In this document: one piece after another, positions 1 through 8,035 of the stretch
How the letters are laid out: each line of letters begins with the position of its first letter
How positions within the stretch are numbered: the stretch's first letter is position 1
Source: an uncultured Granulosicoccaceae bacterium
Lineage (GTDB): Bacteria; Pseudomonadota; Gammaproteobacteria; Granulosicoccales; Granulosicoccaceae
Length of the DNA stretch: 42,157 nt
NCBI GenBank assembly: GCA_937981955.1
Contig: CALJNA010000027.1
Location: 1-42,157 of the forward strand
Direction: 5' to 3'
Made by a program: the position numbers and the translations under genes
Notes under the pieces: model-generated
Database searches by the model: none
What the model was told of the DNA's origin: nothing
What the model saw: only the letters and a program-made list of their open reading frames with translations

Positions 1-1
1 G

Positions 2-26
2 TAAGTGGTGCCGAGAAGAGGACTTG
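2..26. repeat. Duplicate of the 3' end of the neighbouring tRNA-Leu
   Basis: Positions 2-26 are identical over 25 bases to 99-123, the T-arm/acceptor 3' end of the complete tRNA-Leu plus its CCA and flank, 97 bp away in the same orientation. With one mismatch the match extends to about position 29. Read on the minus strand, the bases beyond it (about 40-67) also loosely resemble the variable-arm part of the tRNA, but no intact cloverleaf can be folded. It could be a decayed second tRNA-Leu or an attachment-site-like remnant of integration at the tRNA 3' end. The window begins here, so what lies to the left is unknown. Confidence 0.75.
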
Positions 27-102
27 TACGCGCAGTGCAACTGGTCTCACGAGCTATGCTCACCAGTAGATTCAGATAAAGCGTGATTTTAGCTGTGATA
101 AG

Positions 103-189
103 TGGTGCCGAGAAGAGGACTTGAACCTCCACGAGCATAAGCTCACTAGCACCTGAAGCTAGCGCGTCTACCAATTCCGCCACCTCGGC
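103..189 (-). tRNA. leuT-like: tRNA-Leu(CAG)
   Basis: An 87-nt class II tRNA with CCA encoded. The 7-bp acceptor stem starts GCCGAGG, followed by the D-loop element GGTAGACGCG. The anticodon stem CTAGC/GCTAG encloses the loop TTCAGGT, giving anticodon CAG for leucine codon CUG. A long variable arm built on GAGC/GCTC and the T-loop GGTTCAAGTCC follow. Size and sequence match gammaproteobacterial tRNA-Leu. It is transcribed divergently from rnr, a neighbourhood also known in Pseudomonas. The symbol is only indicative. Confidence 0.97.
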
Positions 190-228
190 AAAGGTCGTAA
201 CGTTCGGAATTCTTCGAAAAGAGCGCGA

Positions 229-257
229 AATGTACCGAAGCTTAGCCAAACTGTCAA
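229..257 (-). promoter_or_regulatory. Promoter of tRNA-Leu
   Basis: On the minus strand a perfect -35 TTGACA (252-257) is separated by exactly 17 bp from a -10 TACATT (229-234). A GC-rich discriminator TCGCGC follows, as in stringently controlled stable-RNA promoters. Transcription would start about 30 nt before the mature tRNA 5' end. The near-consensus spacing and position make this one of the better promoter calls in the window. Confidence 0.7.
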
Positions 258-329
258 TGTTGTTTAGATCTAAATGTTTGAAAAGTCACTTTTAGCGTAC
301 CCTTGTCGTAATTCGTTTAGTAATTACCT

Positions 330-3248
330 ATGAACAAACCCAAGCACAAAAAAAATAAAAAAGCCGCCCGAAACAAAAAAGCGGGTGATCCGCATCTGGA
401 ACGGGAGAAAGCCAAGTACGGCGAGCCCATTGCCAGTCGTGAGTACATTCTGGCCATGCTACGGCGCGAAAAAGCTCCGTTACATTTCGACTCGTTGGCG
501 AACAAACTTGGCCTGGCTGAAGACGCAAAGGCGTTGGACGCATTAAGTCGACGTATACGTGCAATGCAGCGTGATGGTCAGCTTATCGAGAACCGGAAGC
601 GTGGCCTGGTACCTGTTGATACCGAAGCTTTGATGGCCGGGCGAATCACAGCTCACCCCGATGGCTTTGGCTTTCTAGTGCCTGATAAGAACGATGGTAA
701 GGGCGACGTCTATCTCAATGGCAAACAGATGCGACTTGTGTTGCATGGCGACAGGGCGGTAGTTTGCTTAAGCGGTGTTGATCGTCGGGGTCGACGCGAA
801 GGCCGAATTGTTGATGTAGTGGAGCGGGCAAACAAGTCGATTGTTGGTCGATTTCTGGAAGAGAAGGGCGTGATCGTTATTGCCCCTGACAACAAAAGAA
901 TCCATTTGGATTTAATGGTGCCAGAGGCGGAGCGTGGTCAGGCCGTGCATGGCGATATTGTGGTTGCTGAAATTACCGAACAACCCAGCCGTCATAACCC
1001 GCCAGTGGGCAAAGTCATCGAAGTACTCGGTAAACACATGGAACCTGGGATGGAGATTGATATGTCTCTGCGTTCTCATGACATTCCATTTGAGTGGCCT
1101 CAAGGTGTGCTTGATCAGGCGAACGCTTTTGCAACTGGCGTGCAGGAAAAAGACAAAATGGGGCGCAAAGATATTACGCGTTTGCCTCTGGTTACTATCG
1201 ATGGTGTTGATGCACGCGATTTTGACGATGCGGTGTATTGTGAAAAAACCAGCAGTGGGTGGCGACTACTCGTGGCCATTGCCGACGTTGCACACTATGT
1301 GGAAACTGATGGGTCGCTGGATAAAGAAGCCGAAAATCGTGGTACGTCGGTTTATTTTCCTGGCCGTGTTGTGCCAATGCTGCCAGAAGTACTATCCAAC
1401 GGTCTTTGTTCGATAAACCCGGATGTAGAAAGGCTTTGCATGTTGTGCGAAATGACGCTGGAAGAAACAGGCGCTATTAAGCGTGCTCGTTTTTACAATG
1501 CGGTCATGCTATCTCATGCAAGGTTAACTTATGCGCAAGTCAACGAGATTTTAACCGAAGAAAAAAGTTCGCTGCATGACACTTTCGGCGAGGTCGTACC
1601 GCATCTTCAGAACTTGCACGATTTGTATAAAGTGCTTGCCGAAAATCGATCGGGCAGGGGCGTCATTGAATTTGCGTCGACTGAGACAAGAATCGTTTTT
1701 GACGAGAACAAAAAAATCAGTGAGATTGTTCCGATTGTTCGTAACGATGCGCATAAGCTCATAGAAGAATGCATGATTCTGGCTAATGTAGCGGCCGCTG
1801 GTTTTCTCGAACAGCACAATGTGCCTGCCCTGTATCGTGTGCACCATGGACCTAAATCTGACCGATTGGAAGACTTGCGCTCATTTTTGTCATTGCGCGG
1901 CTTGAGTCTTGGTGGAGGAGATAAACCCACCGCACTTGACTATGCTGTTCTGAGTAGACAAATAGAAGACCGGCCGGACAGTTCAGTTATATCAACCATC
2001 ATGTTGCGCTCTATGCAGCAGGCAGTCTACCAGCCTAAAAATGAAGGTCACTTTGGTTTGGCGCTGAATCAGTATGCGCACTTCACCTCACCAATACGGC
2101 GTTATCCTGATTTGCTTGTGCATCGTGCGATAAAACATATTCTTAAGCGCGACAGCATTATTAACTATCGCTATTCGCGTGAGCAAATGAATGCACTGGG
2201 CGAGAGTTGCTCAACTACAGAGAGAAGGGCCGAAGAGGCTACCCGCGATGTGGTTAGCTGGCTTAAATGTGAGTTCATGCAAGACCATATCGGAAGTGAG
2301 TATCCTGGTGTGATCACAGCCGTAACCTCATTTGGCCTGTTTATAGAGCTGACCGACATTCACGTAGAAGGTTTGTTGCATGTGACTAACCTTTCGCACG
2401 ATTACTACAGTTTCGATCAGGCTGCACAGGCAATGGTTGGTGAACGTACCGGAAAGCAATACCGCCTTGGTGATCCGATAATGGTGCTGGTGGCTGCAGT
2501 CAACCTTGAAGAGCGCAAAATCGACTTCGCCGAGCTTGGTGCTGAGAATAAACAAGCTGGCAAGACCAAACGCAAGTCAGCTTCACCGTCGAGAAAGAGG
2601 CGGGAGAAGCTAGAAGAGACTTCGCCGAAAACAGATAAGAAACCAAAGAAGCCAAAGAAACAGAAGGATAAGAAAAAAGCCAAGGACCAGATAAAACCAA
2701 CGCCGGTGCAGAGCCTGGATGATTCACTTCTGTCCGATGGCAATGTAGCTGCAACAGTTGCATCCAAGCAGAAAAGCGCGGCTGGGCAAAGTGAAGCAGT
2801 AACAAAAGGGACCGGTAGTGGTTCGACGTCTGAAAAGCCGGTAACCAGTAAGAAAGCTGCCAAAAAGACCAAATCGAAAAAGACTGCAGCGAAGAAAACA
2901 GCAGCGAAGAAGAAAGTTGCGAAAAAGCAGATAGGTAAAAAAGTAACTACGAAGAAAACCGCAACAAGAAAGACGGCTCAGAAAAAGCCTGCATCGAATA
3001 AGAGCAGTGAACAGAAAAATCCGACCGGGAAGAAGGTAACTGGGAAAAAGACAACAAAAAAAACCGCGTCCGGGAAAACGGCATCCAGCAAAGTTGCCGC
3101 GAAGAAAACAACGTCAAAGAAAAAAGTGACTAAACCATCCGCGTCAAAGAAGGTGGCTGCGAAAAAGAAAGCGAGCAAAAAAGTTGCTTCGAAGAAGACA
3201 AGCGCGAAGAAATCGGCAGCGAAAAAACAGCGTTCAAAGAAATCATGA
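330..3248 (+). CDS. rnr: Ribonuclease R with a long histone H1-like Lys/Ala tail
   Basis: Processive 3'-5' exoribonuclease of the RNase II/RNB family, which degrades structured RNA and takes part in rRNA and tmRNA quality control. The 972 residues contain an N-terminal winged-helix region (about 35-100), cold-shock/OB domains (about 105-270), the RNB catalytic domain with the metal-binding acidic cluster IDGVDARDFDD (D291, D297, D299, D300), and an S1 domain (about 645-728). Escherichia coli RNase R is 813 residues with a short basic tail. Here about 235 residues follow the S1 domain: first a charged Lys/Glu/Pro/Ser linker, then from about residue 836 a Lys-Ala-Thr-Ser stretch made of KKTAAKK-type repeats. 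The N-terminus is also very Lys-rich. The ATG at 330 lacks a clear Shine-Dalgarno. A perfect palindrome TTTAGATCTAAA lies at 263-274 upstream. rlmB follows after 69 bp, probably co-transcribed. Confidence 0.97.
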   Translation: MNKPKHKKNKKAARNKKAGDPHLEREKAKYGEPIASREYILAMLRREKAPLHFDSLANKLGLAEDAKALDALSRRIRAMQRDGQLIENRKRGLVPVDTEALMAGRITAHPDGFGFLVPDKNDGKGDVYLNGKQMRLVLHGDRAVVCLSGVDRRGRREGRIVDVVERANKSIVGRFLEEKGVIVIAPDNKRIHLDLMVPEAERGQAVHGDIVVAEITEQPSRHNPPVGKVIEVLGKHMEPGMEIDMSLRSHDIPFEWPQGVLDQANAFATGVQEKDKMGRKDITRLPLVTIDGVDARDFDDAVYCEKTSSGWRLLVAIADVAHYVETDGSLDKEAENRGTSVYFPGRVVPMLPEVLSNGLCSINPDVERLCMLCEMTLEETGAIKRARFYNAVMLSHARLTYAQVNEILTEEKSSLHDTFGEVVPHLQNLHDLYKVLAENRSGRGVIEFASTETRIVFDENKKISEIVPIVRNDAHKLIEECMILANVAAAGFLEQHNVPALYRVHHGPKSDRLEDLRSFLSLRGLSLGGGDKPTALDYAVLSRQIEDRPDSSVISTIMLRSMQQAVYQPKNEGHFGLALNQYAHFTSPIRRYPDLLVHRAIKHILKRDSIINYRYSREQMNALGESCSTTERRAEEATRDVVSWLKCEFMQDHIGSEYPGVITAVTSFGLFIELTDIHVEGLLHVTNLSHDYYSFDQAAQAMVGERTGKQYRLGDPIMVLVAAVNLEERKIDFAELGAENKQAGKTKRKSASPSRKRREKLEETSPKTDKKPKKPKKQKDKKKAKDQIKPTPVQSLDDSLLSDGNVAATVASKQKSAAGQSEAVTKGTGSGSTSEKPVTSKKAAKKTKSKKTAAKKTAAKKKVAKKQIGKKVTTKKTATRKTAQKKPASNKSSEQKNPTGKKVTGKKTTKKTASGKTASSKVAAKKTTSKKKVTKPSASKKVAAKKKASKKVASKKTSAKKSAAKKQRSKKS

Positions 3249-3317
3249 ATCGATATGGAGCAAGCTTCGGGCAGGAACTCTTTGTGAGGCTCGGACATTG
3301 GCCTGGTTGTCGAGCCC

Positions 3318-4058
3318 GTGGCTGATACGTCGTTCGTTGGGGGCATGCACAGCGTAAAAGCGCTGCTGAAGGCCAACGCAGCCGACACCGAACTGCTGCT
3401 GATTCAGAAAGGGCGCAAAGATTCAAGAATCAGAGCGATCGTGTCTTTGGCGCAAAAAGCAGGTGTGCCGGTTCGAGAGGTGTCGAAAAACGAACTCGAC
3501 AGCGTTGCAAGTGGCGTCGAACACCAGGGCGTTTTGGCTGAATTTCGTGGAGAGCCGGTCGGTAACGAAGCCAGTTTGTTTGAACAGATCTCTGCCAGCG
3601 ACGGGGCATTGTTTGTACTGGTCCTGGACGGAGTGCAAGACCCGCATAACCTCGGCGCCTGCATTCGAAGCGCTGATGCCGCGGGCGTGGACGCACTGGT
3701 TGTGCCAGTGGATAACAGCGTTGGCATCACACCAGTGGTGCGAAAAGTGGCATCAGGTGCTGCGGAGACGGTGCCAGTGTTTCAGGTAACCAATCTTCAA
3801 CGGGTGCTGAAAAAGCTGCAATCAGCTGGCATCTGGGTGTATGGCGCTGCAGGAGAGGCGGATTCGTCGATCTACGACCTCGATCTGACGGGTTCGGTGG
3901 CATTGGTGATGGGCTCGGAAGGCAGCGGTCTGCGGCGTTTGACGCGGGAAGTCTGCGATGGCCTGTTCAGTATTCCGATGCACGGTAGTGTCAGCAGCCT
4001 GAACGTGTCCGTGGCTGCGGGCATCAGCCTTTTTGAGGTTCGTCGGCAGCGACGCTGA
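3318..4058 (+). CDS. rlmB: 23S rRNA 2'-O-ribose methyltransferase (G2251)
   Basis: SPOUT-family methyltransferase that uses SAM to methylate the ribose of G2251 in the 23S rRNA peptidyl-transferase region. The 246 residues show the N-terminal substrate-binding domain (GGMHSVKALL near residue 8, HQGVLAEF near 75) and the C-terminal trefoil-knot domain with the TrmH/RlmB motifs LDGVQDPHNLGACIRSADA, LVMGSEGSGLRRLTRE and IPMHGSVSSLNVSVA. Length and motifs match E. coli RlmB (243 residues). The start is GTG at 3318; no ATG fits the expected N-terminus (ADTSFVGG...). The gene lies between rnr and rpsF, as in Pseudomonas and E. coli. The rpsF promoter begins just after its stop codon. Confidence 0.97.
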   Translation: MADTSFVGGMHSVKALLKANAADTELLLIQKGRKDSRIRAIVSLAQKAGVPVREVSKNELDSVASGVEHQGVLAEFRGEPVGNEASLFEQISASDGALFVLVLDGVQDPHNLGACIRSADAAGVDALVVPVDNSVGITPVVRKVASGAAETVPVFQVTNLQRVLKKLQSAGIWVYGAAGEADSSIYDLDLTGSVALVMGSEGSGLRRLTREVCDGLFSIPMHGSVSSLNVSVAAGISLFEVRRQRR

Positions 4059-4083
4059 TCGGATAATTTGCCGCAAAACATCG

Positions 4084-4112
4084 TTGTCACTGGCGTTCTT
4101 GTGATGTAAACT
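4084..4112 (+). promoter_or_regulatory. Candidate promoter of the rpsF-rpsR-rplI operon
   Basis: A -35 TTGTCA (4084-4089) and -10 TAAACT (4107-4112) are separated by 17 bp, with TG directly before the -10. They sit only 26 bp after the rlmB stop and about 95 bp before the rpsF start, leaving room for a regulated leader. The -10 matches consensus at 4 of 6 positions, so this is a reasonable but unproven call. Confidence 0.5.
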
Positions 4113-4184
4113 TAGCCGGCTAAGCAGTACGGCAATATTGCCATTCTCCTTGTTCCGGCGAACTGACACGAGTTTCTGACCGGA
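4111..4184 (+). promoter_or_regulatory. rpsF leader with two palindromes and a stem-loop
   Basis: Between promoter and gene are a perfect 14-bp palindrome CTTAGCCGGCTAAG (4111-4124), a perfect 12-bp palindrome GGCAATATTGCC (4131-4142), and a hairpin with TCCGG (4154-4158) pairing CCGGA (4180-4184) and an inner AACT/AGTT stem. rpsF leaders of many bacteria bind the S6:S18 dimer for feedback control through a structure containing a conserved CCG. The third hairpin contains CCG, but I could not confirm the full S6:S18 consensus. The palindromes could instead be operator DNA. Confidence 0.4.
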
Positions 4185-4205
4185 CAAAACCCATAGGGAG
4201 CAGTT

Positions 4206-4664
4206 ATGCGACATTATGAAATCGTGTTCCTCGTCCATCCGGATCAGAGCGAACAGGTGCCCGCCATGGTTGAACGCTACCGCGGCATCATCGAGGCCCA
4301 GGAAGGTGTGGTCCATCGTCAGGAAGATTGGGGGCGCCGCCAGTTGGCCTACCCGATTAACAAGGTTTACAAAGCCCACTACACGCTGATGAACATTGAA
4401 TGCAATCAGACTGCACTTGATGAGCTTGGCAGTGCATTCAAATTTAATGACGCAGTTATCCGCCACATGGTGCTGCAGCAAAGCGGTCCCGTTACCGGTG
4501 CATCGCCACTTATCAAGAAAGAAGAAACTCGTGGCGATGAAGAACGTCGCGCGCGAAGTGCGGATAGTGAGATTGGCTCAGGCGGTGATGATGACACCGA
4601 CGCGCCCGCCAGCGACAACATCGTAGAAGGTGCTGCTGACGAATCGGCCGAGCCGGCCTCTTAA
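4206..4664 (+). CDS. rpsF: 30S ribosomal protein S6 with acidic tail
   Basis: Small-subunit protein S6, which binds the central domain of 16S rRNA together with S18. The N-terminal ~95 residues show the ferredoxin-like S6 fold: [14 protein letters not shown], then [13 protein letters not shown] and [11 protein letters not shown]. The remaining ~55 residues are a low-complexity Asp/Glu/Ala/Ser tail ([18 protein letters not shown]), longer than the E. coli tail that RimK glutamylates, so the whole protein is 152 rather than about 135 residues. A strong Shine-Dalgarno AGGGAG precedes the ATG. rpsR starts 18 nt after the stop; no priB lies between them, unlike in enterobacteria. Confidence 0.97.
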   Translation: MRHYEIVFLVHPDQSEQVPAMVERYRGIIEAQEGVVHRQEDWGRRQLAYPINKVYKAHYTLMNIECNQTALDELGSAFKFNDAVIRHMVLQQSGPVTGASPLIKKEETRGDEERRARSADSEIGSGGDDDTDAPASDNIVEGAADESAEPAS

Positions 4665-4682
4665 AAGAATTGGAGTAAACCT

Positions 4683-4907
4683 ATGTCACGTTATTTTCGT
4701 CGTCGCAAATATTGTCGCTTCACAGCAGAAGGTATCACCGAGATTGATTACAAAGATCTGGAGCTTCTCAAGGGCTTTGTAACCGAAACCGGCAAAATTG
4801 TACCAAGTCGTATTACGGGTACTAAAGCGCGTTACCAGCGTCAGCTGTCAACCGCAATCAAGCGTGCGCGGTACATAGCGTTACTGCCGTATACCGATCA
4901 GCACTAG
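4683..4907 (+). CDS. rpsR: 30S ribosomal protein S18
   Basis: Small-subunit protein S18, partner of S6 on the 30S platform. The 74-residue length and the motifs [45 protein letters not shown] and [12 protein letters not shown] are diagnostic of the family. It is preceded by the Shine-Dalgarno GGAG and lies in the ribosomal operon rpsF-rpsR-(membrane gene)-rplI. One cysteine (C11) is retained, as in most gammaproteobacterial S18 proteins. Confidence 0.98.
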   Translation: MSRYFRRRKYCRFTAEGITEIDYKDLELLKGFVTETGKIVPSRITGTKARYQRQLSTAIKRARYIALLPYTDQH

Positions 4908-4946
4908 TTGCAACGATTCGAATGAATCGTACTGAGGCAAGCAGTC

Positions 4947-5870
4947 TTGTTGGGCATTGCTCGAATTGCTGAAAAAGGACTGTTGCCTGCCGCAGCGATA
5001 ACGGCTGCGATTGCGTTTTTGGGTGTTATGGCATTCGATATGAGTGTCATGCTCGGATTGCTGATTACACCCATAGCCATGATGATCAGCTCTGCGGTAT
5101 TGGCATTCGTTCTACTGAGGCATCAGGAACAATCTGCAATGACCGTGACTATGGTTGCTGCAGTGGTTGTCTTTATAGCGGCGTTGTTAACACAGCAGTT
5201 CTCGACTCAGGTATTGGTGTTTAACTGCATTTGCTGGGCCGGGGTTTTGTTGGCTGCCAGTGTGTTGCGTCAAACGATCAGTTTAAAGCTTGCTGTGCTG
5301 ACTGTCGCTCCAATAACCATAATAGTCGGTTTAATGGGCAGTTCGCTCAGATCGGAAATCGTTCACTTCTGGCAAAGCATTTTGCTGAAGAGTGTATCGT
5401 CTTTCAGTGAAGCTGAGCTGCAGCAACTGGGTCCGGAAAAGCTGGATTTAATGCAAAATCGCTTGCCGGAACTGCTGTCAGATTCGCTGGGTAGTTGGGC
5501 ATTTTTTATAGTTTTATGCGCCTTGTTCATTGGCCGATATTGGCAAGCGCAGTTGTACAACGCGGGTGGTTTTCAAAAAGAATTTCATTCGTTGCGTTTT
5601 GGCAAAGAGGCGGTTGCAGCGTTTGCGATTGCGACCGGGATTAGCCTGGCATTCGCAAGCTCGATTTTCGCGTTGATTGCTTCTGCGCTGATGTTTGTTT
5701 TTTTTATACAAGGCTTATCGGTGCTGCACAGCGTAACCAAGCAGCGTGGATGGAGTCGAAGTTGGTTGACCGGTATGTACATCATTTTGTGGCTACCACC
5801 AACCATGCTTCTATTAAGTTTACTGGGAATGGTTGATAATTTTTTCCGGTTGCGACAGCCGTCTTCGTAA
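4947..5870 (+). CDS. DUF2232-like integral membrane protein in the S18-L9 gap
   Basis: A 307-residue, very hydrophobic protein with about eight predicted membrane segments (for example residues 10-50, 60-110, 118-135, 185-205, 225-260 and 275-300) and one longer extracytoplasmic or cytoplasmic loop around residues 135-185. Position and topology match the uncharacterised YybS/DUF2232-type membrane proteins found between rpsR and rplI in Pseudomonas and other gammaproteobacteria; the function is unknown. The start is TTG at 4947, supported by GAGG at 4934-4937. There is no ATG near the expected N-terminus. rplI starts 40 nt downstream, so the gene is very likely co-transcribed with ribosomal protein genes. 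Confidence 0.8.
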   Translation: MLGIARIAEKGLLPAAAITAAIAFLGVMAFDMSVMLGLLITPIAMMISSAVLAFVLLRHQEQSAMTVTMVAAVVVFIAALLTQQFSTQVLVFNCICWAGVLLAASVLRQTISLKLAVLTVAPITIIVGLMGSSLRSEIVHFWQSILLKSVSSFSEAELQQLGPEKLDLMQNRLPELLSDSLGSWAFFIVLCALFIGRYWQAQLYNAGGFQKEFHSLRFGKEAVAAFAIATGISLAFASSIFALIASALMFVFFIQGLSVLHSVTKQRGWSRSWLTGMYIILWLPPTMLLLSLLGMVDNFFRLRQPSS

Positions 5871-5910
5871 CGGCAACGAAATTTATTCAGGAACTGTTTC
5901 GGGGAAACAC

Positions 5911-6366
5911 ATGCAGGTCATACTTTTAGAAAAGATCGATAACGTTGGAAGTCTTGGCGATCTTGTTGATGTCAAGTCGGGCTTTGCTCGCAACTATTTG
6001 TTGCCACAAGGCAAAGCTGAAATGGCGACAAAAGACAACGTTGAAGCATTTGCTCAGCGTCGCGCTGAACTGGAGCAGCAACAGGCACAGGCATTATCAG
6101 CGGCACAGCAACGGGCTGCACAACTCGAAGGGGTAAGCGTTACCATTACTTCGCGAAGCGGAACGGAAGGAAAGCTGTTTGGTTCTGTTGGTACAGAAGA
6201 AATTCGTCAGGCAATTGAAGATGCTGGCATCAGTGTTGAGAAAAAAGAGATTCGCATGCCAGACGGTCCATTGCGAACGGTTGGTGAACACCCCATATCA
6301 CTGCACTTGCACGCCGATGTTGACTCCGAAGTTACGGTCAACATTGTTGGTGAAGAAGCCGACTAA
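5911..6366 (+). CDS. rplI: 50S ribosomal protein L9
   Basis: Large-subunit protein L9, which binds 23S rRNA at the L1-stalk base and helps maintain frame. The 151 residues begin MQVILLEKIDNVGSLGDLV and contain the signature GFARNYLLPQGKA, a long connecting helix rich in Gln/Ala/Glu (about residues 45-75), and the C-terminal domain with SRSGTEGKLFGSVGTEEI. Length and motif match E. coli L9 (149 residues). An upstream in-frame ATG at 5833 would add 26 non-homologous residues and overlap the preceding gene, so the start at 5911 after GGGGAAAC is preferred. dnaB follows after 176 bp. Confidence 0.98.
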   Translation: MQVILLEKIDNVGSLGDLVDVKSGFARNYLLPQGKAEMATKDNVEAFAQRRAELEQQQAQALSAAQQRAAQLEGVSVTITSRSGTEGKLFGSVGTEEIRQAIEDAGISVEKKEIRMPDGPLRTVGEHPISLHLHADVDSEVTVNIVGEEAD

Positions 6367-6386
6367 GGCGACCTGAAACTGTACAC

Positions 6387-6416
6387 ATGTCCTGTTTTTG
6401 AACAAGAACAGGACAT
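6387..6416 (+). terminator. Stem-loop after rplI
   Basis: A perfect 10-bp stem ATGTCCTGTT (6387-6396) / AACAGGACAT (6407-6416) with a 10-nt loop lies 20 nt after the rplI stop. No run of T follows, so it may be a weak or Rho-assisted terminator, or an mRNA-end stabiliser, separating the ribosomal operon from dnaB. Confidence 0.5.
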
Positions 6417-6542
6417 CGTCAAATGTTTGTGTCAATTCTAGTATGTGATGCTCAGTGCTGTTAAGGTAGTTGGACACAGCGCACGAGCTGGTAAGCTGCA
6501 TAGTTTGATGCACATTTAATTTCATGTTGTGGGGCTCATCAG

Positions 6543-7967
6543 ATGGCTTTTACTCCGGATGACTTTGCTGTTGAGTTCGAGTCAACAAGCGAGTTGGCAG
6601 AGCAGCTCAGCGCTGCACGTATGCCGCCTCATTCCATTGAAGCCGAGCAGGCCGTTCTGGGTTGCTTGTTATTAAATTCAGAAGCGTTCGATAAAATATC
6701 TGAAACCGTTACCGAAACGGATTTTTATCAGTACAACCATCGCGTTATTTTCCGCGCTATCAACGTGCTTGTTTCCGAGAACCTTGTTCCAGACGTTGTC
6801 ACCGTAACCGGTCAATTGCAAACCATGGGTTTGCTTGAAGATGCCAATGGTGTGCATTACGTCGGTGCTATCGCGCAGGAAACTCCCAGCGTGGCAAACA
6901 TCAAGGCCTACGCTGATATTGTTCGTGAGCGCTCGGTGCTCCGGCAATTAATCGGGGTGGCCAATGAAATTGCCGACAGCGCGTTTGAGAGTGATGGAAG
7001 AAGTACCAAAGACTTACTTGATATAGCTGAATCAAAAGTGTTCGCGATTGCCGACCAGACCGGTCGCAGTGGCAGTGGAGGTTTCAGCAATATCAAGTCC
7101 GTGCTAGCCACTGCAATCGAGCGCATCAACATCCTGTACGAATCGGATGCAGCCATTACCGGTCTCTCCACAGGCTTTGACGAGCTTGATGAAAAAACCA
7201 GCGGTATGCAAAATTCAGACTTGATTATTGTTGCTGGACGTCCGTCAATGGGTAAGACAACGTTTGCAATGAATCTCGCTGAACATGCTGCACTGACTGC
7301 CGATGCGCCTGTGGCGGTTTTTAGTATGGAAATGCCGGCTGAACAGTTAGGCATGAGAATGATTTCCTCACTGGGACGGGTGGAGTTGCAAAAGCTACGC
7401 ACCGGGAATCTGGCCGAGCAGGATTGGCCGCGCGTGACATCTGCCATTACCTTGTTGAACCAGAAACGCAATCTGTTCATTGACGATACGCCGGCATTAA
7501 CTCCGGTGGAATTGCGCGCCAGGTGTCGACGCCTTGCACGGGAGCACGGTATTAGCATGATTGTGATCGATTACCTGCAGTTGATGCAGGTGGCCGGAGG
7601 TGGTGAAAACCGGGCAACCGAGATATCTGAAATTTCGCGTTCGCTTAAAGCACTTGCCAAAGAACTAAACGTACCGGTCATCGCATTATCGCAATTGAAT
7701 CGGAGTCTGGAGCAACGCCCCGATAAACGACCAGTAATGTCAGATCTGCGCGAATCAGGTGCCATAGAGCAAGATGCTGATGTGATCATTTTCATCTACC
7801 GCGACGAGGTCTATAACCCGGAAGATGAACAAAGTAAGGGCAAGGCCGAGATTTTAATCAGAAAGCAGCGTAATGGACCCATTGGTTCGGTTGTGCTTAC
7901 TTTCCTCGGTAAATACACCCGGTTTGAAAACTATTCTCCTGAAGTTTATTCGGGCGAATTTAGCTAA
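6543..7967 (+). CDS. dnaB: Replicative DNA helicase DnaB
   Basis: Hexameric 5'-3' helicase that unwinds the replication fork on the lagging strand and recruits primase. The 474 residues show the N-terminal domain (MPPHSIEAEQAVLGCLLL near residue 27), a linker, and the RecA-like C-terminal ATPase with Walker A GRPSMGKT (about 232-239), the helix FSMEMPAEQLGMR, the Walker B region MIVIDYLQLM and the motif SQLNRSLEQRPDKRPVMSDL. Length matches E. coli DnaB (471). No intein interrupts it, which is worth noting because dnaB is a frequent intein host. It sits between rplI and alr, the usual order. Confidence 0.98.
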   Translation: MAFTPDDFAVEFESTSELAEQLSAARMPPHSIEAEQAVLGCLLLNSEAFDKISETVTETDFYQYNHRVIFRAINVLVSENLVPDVVTVTGQLQTMGLLEDANGVHYVGAIAQETPSVANIKAYADIVRERSVLRQLIGVANEIADSAFESDGRSTKDLLDIAESKVFAIADQTGRSGSGGFSNIKSVLATAIERINILYESDAAITGLSTGFDELDEKTSGMQNSDLIIVAGRPSMGKTTFAMNLAEHAALTADAPVAVFSMEMPAEQLGMRMISSLGRVELQKLRTGNLAEQDWPRVTSAITLLNQKRNLFIDDTPALTPVELRARCRRLAREHGISMIVIDYLQLMQVAGGGENRATEISEISRSLKALAKELNVPVIALSQLNRSLEQRPDKRPVMSDLRESGAIEQDADVIIFIYRDEVYNPEDEQSKGKAEILIRKQRNGPIGSVVLTFLGKYTRFENYSPEVYSGEFS

Positions 7968-8035
7968 CGTACAACGTGGATCTATTGCATGTACCAAGGC
8001 TTGTGTTTGCACTTGCGCGGCCCGAGCGATAGCAT

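Noticed and set aside
2978-3388. Phe-rich minus-strand frame opposite the RNase R tail
   Set aside because: Same mirror effect of Lys codons; no start signal or homology.
3822-4481. 219-codon minus-strand frame across rlmB and rpsF
   Set aside because: Lies opposite two well-supported genes and their promoter; no recognisable motif.
6543-7967. Intein or split in dnaB
   Set aside because: The frame is continuous, of normal length, and Walker motifs are uninterrupted.
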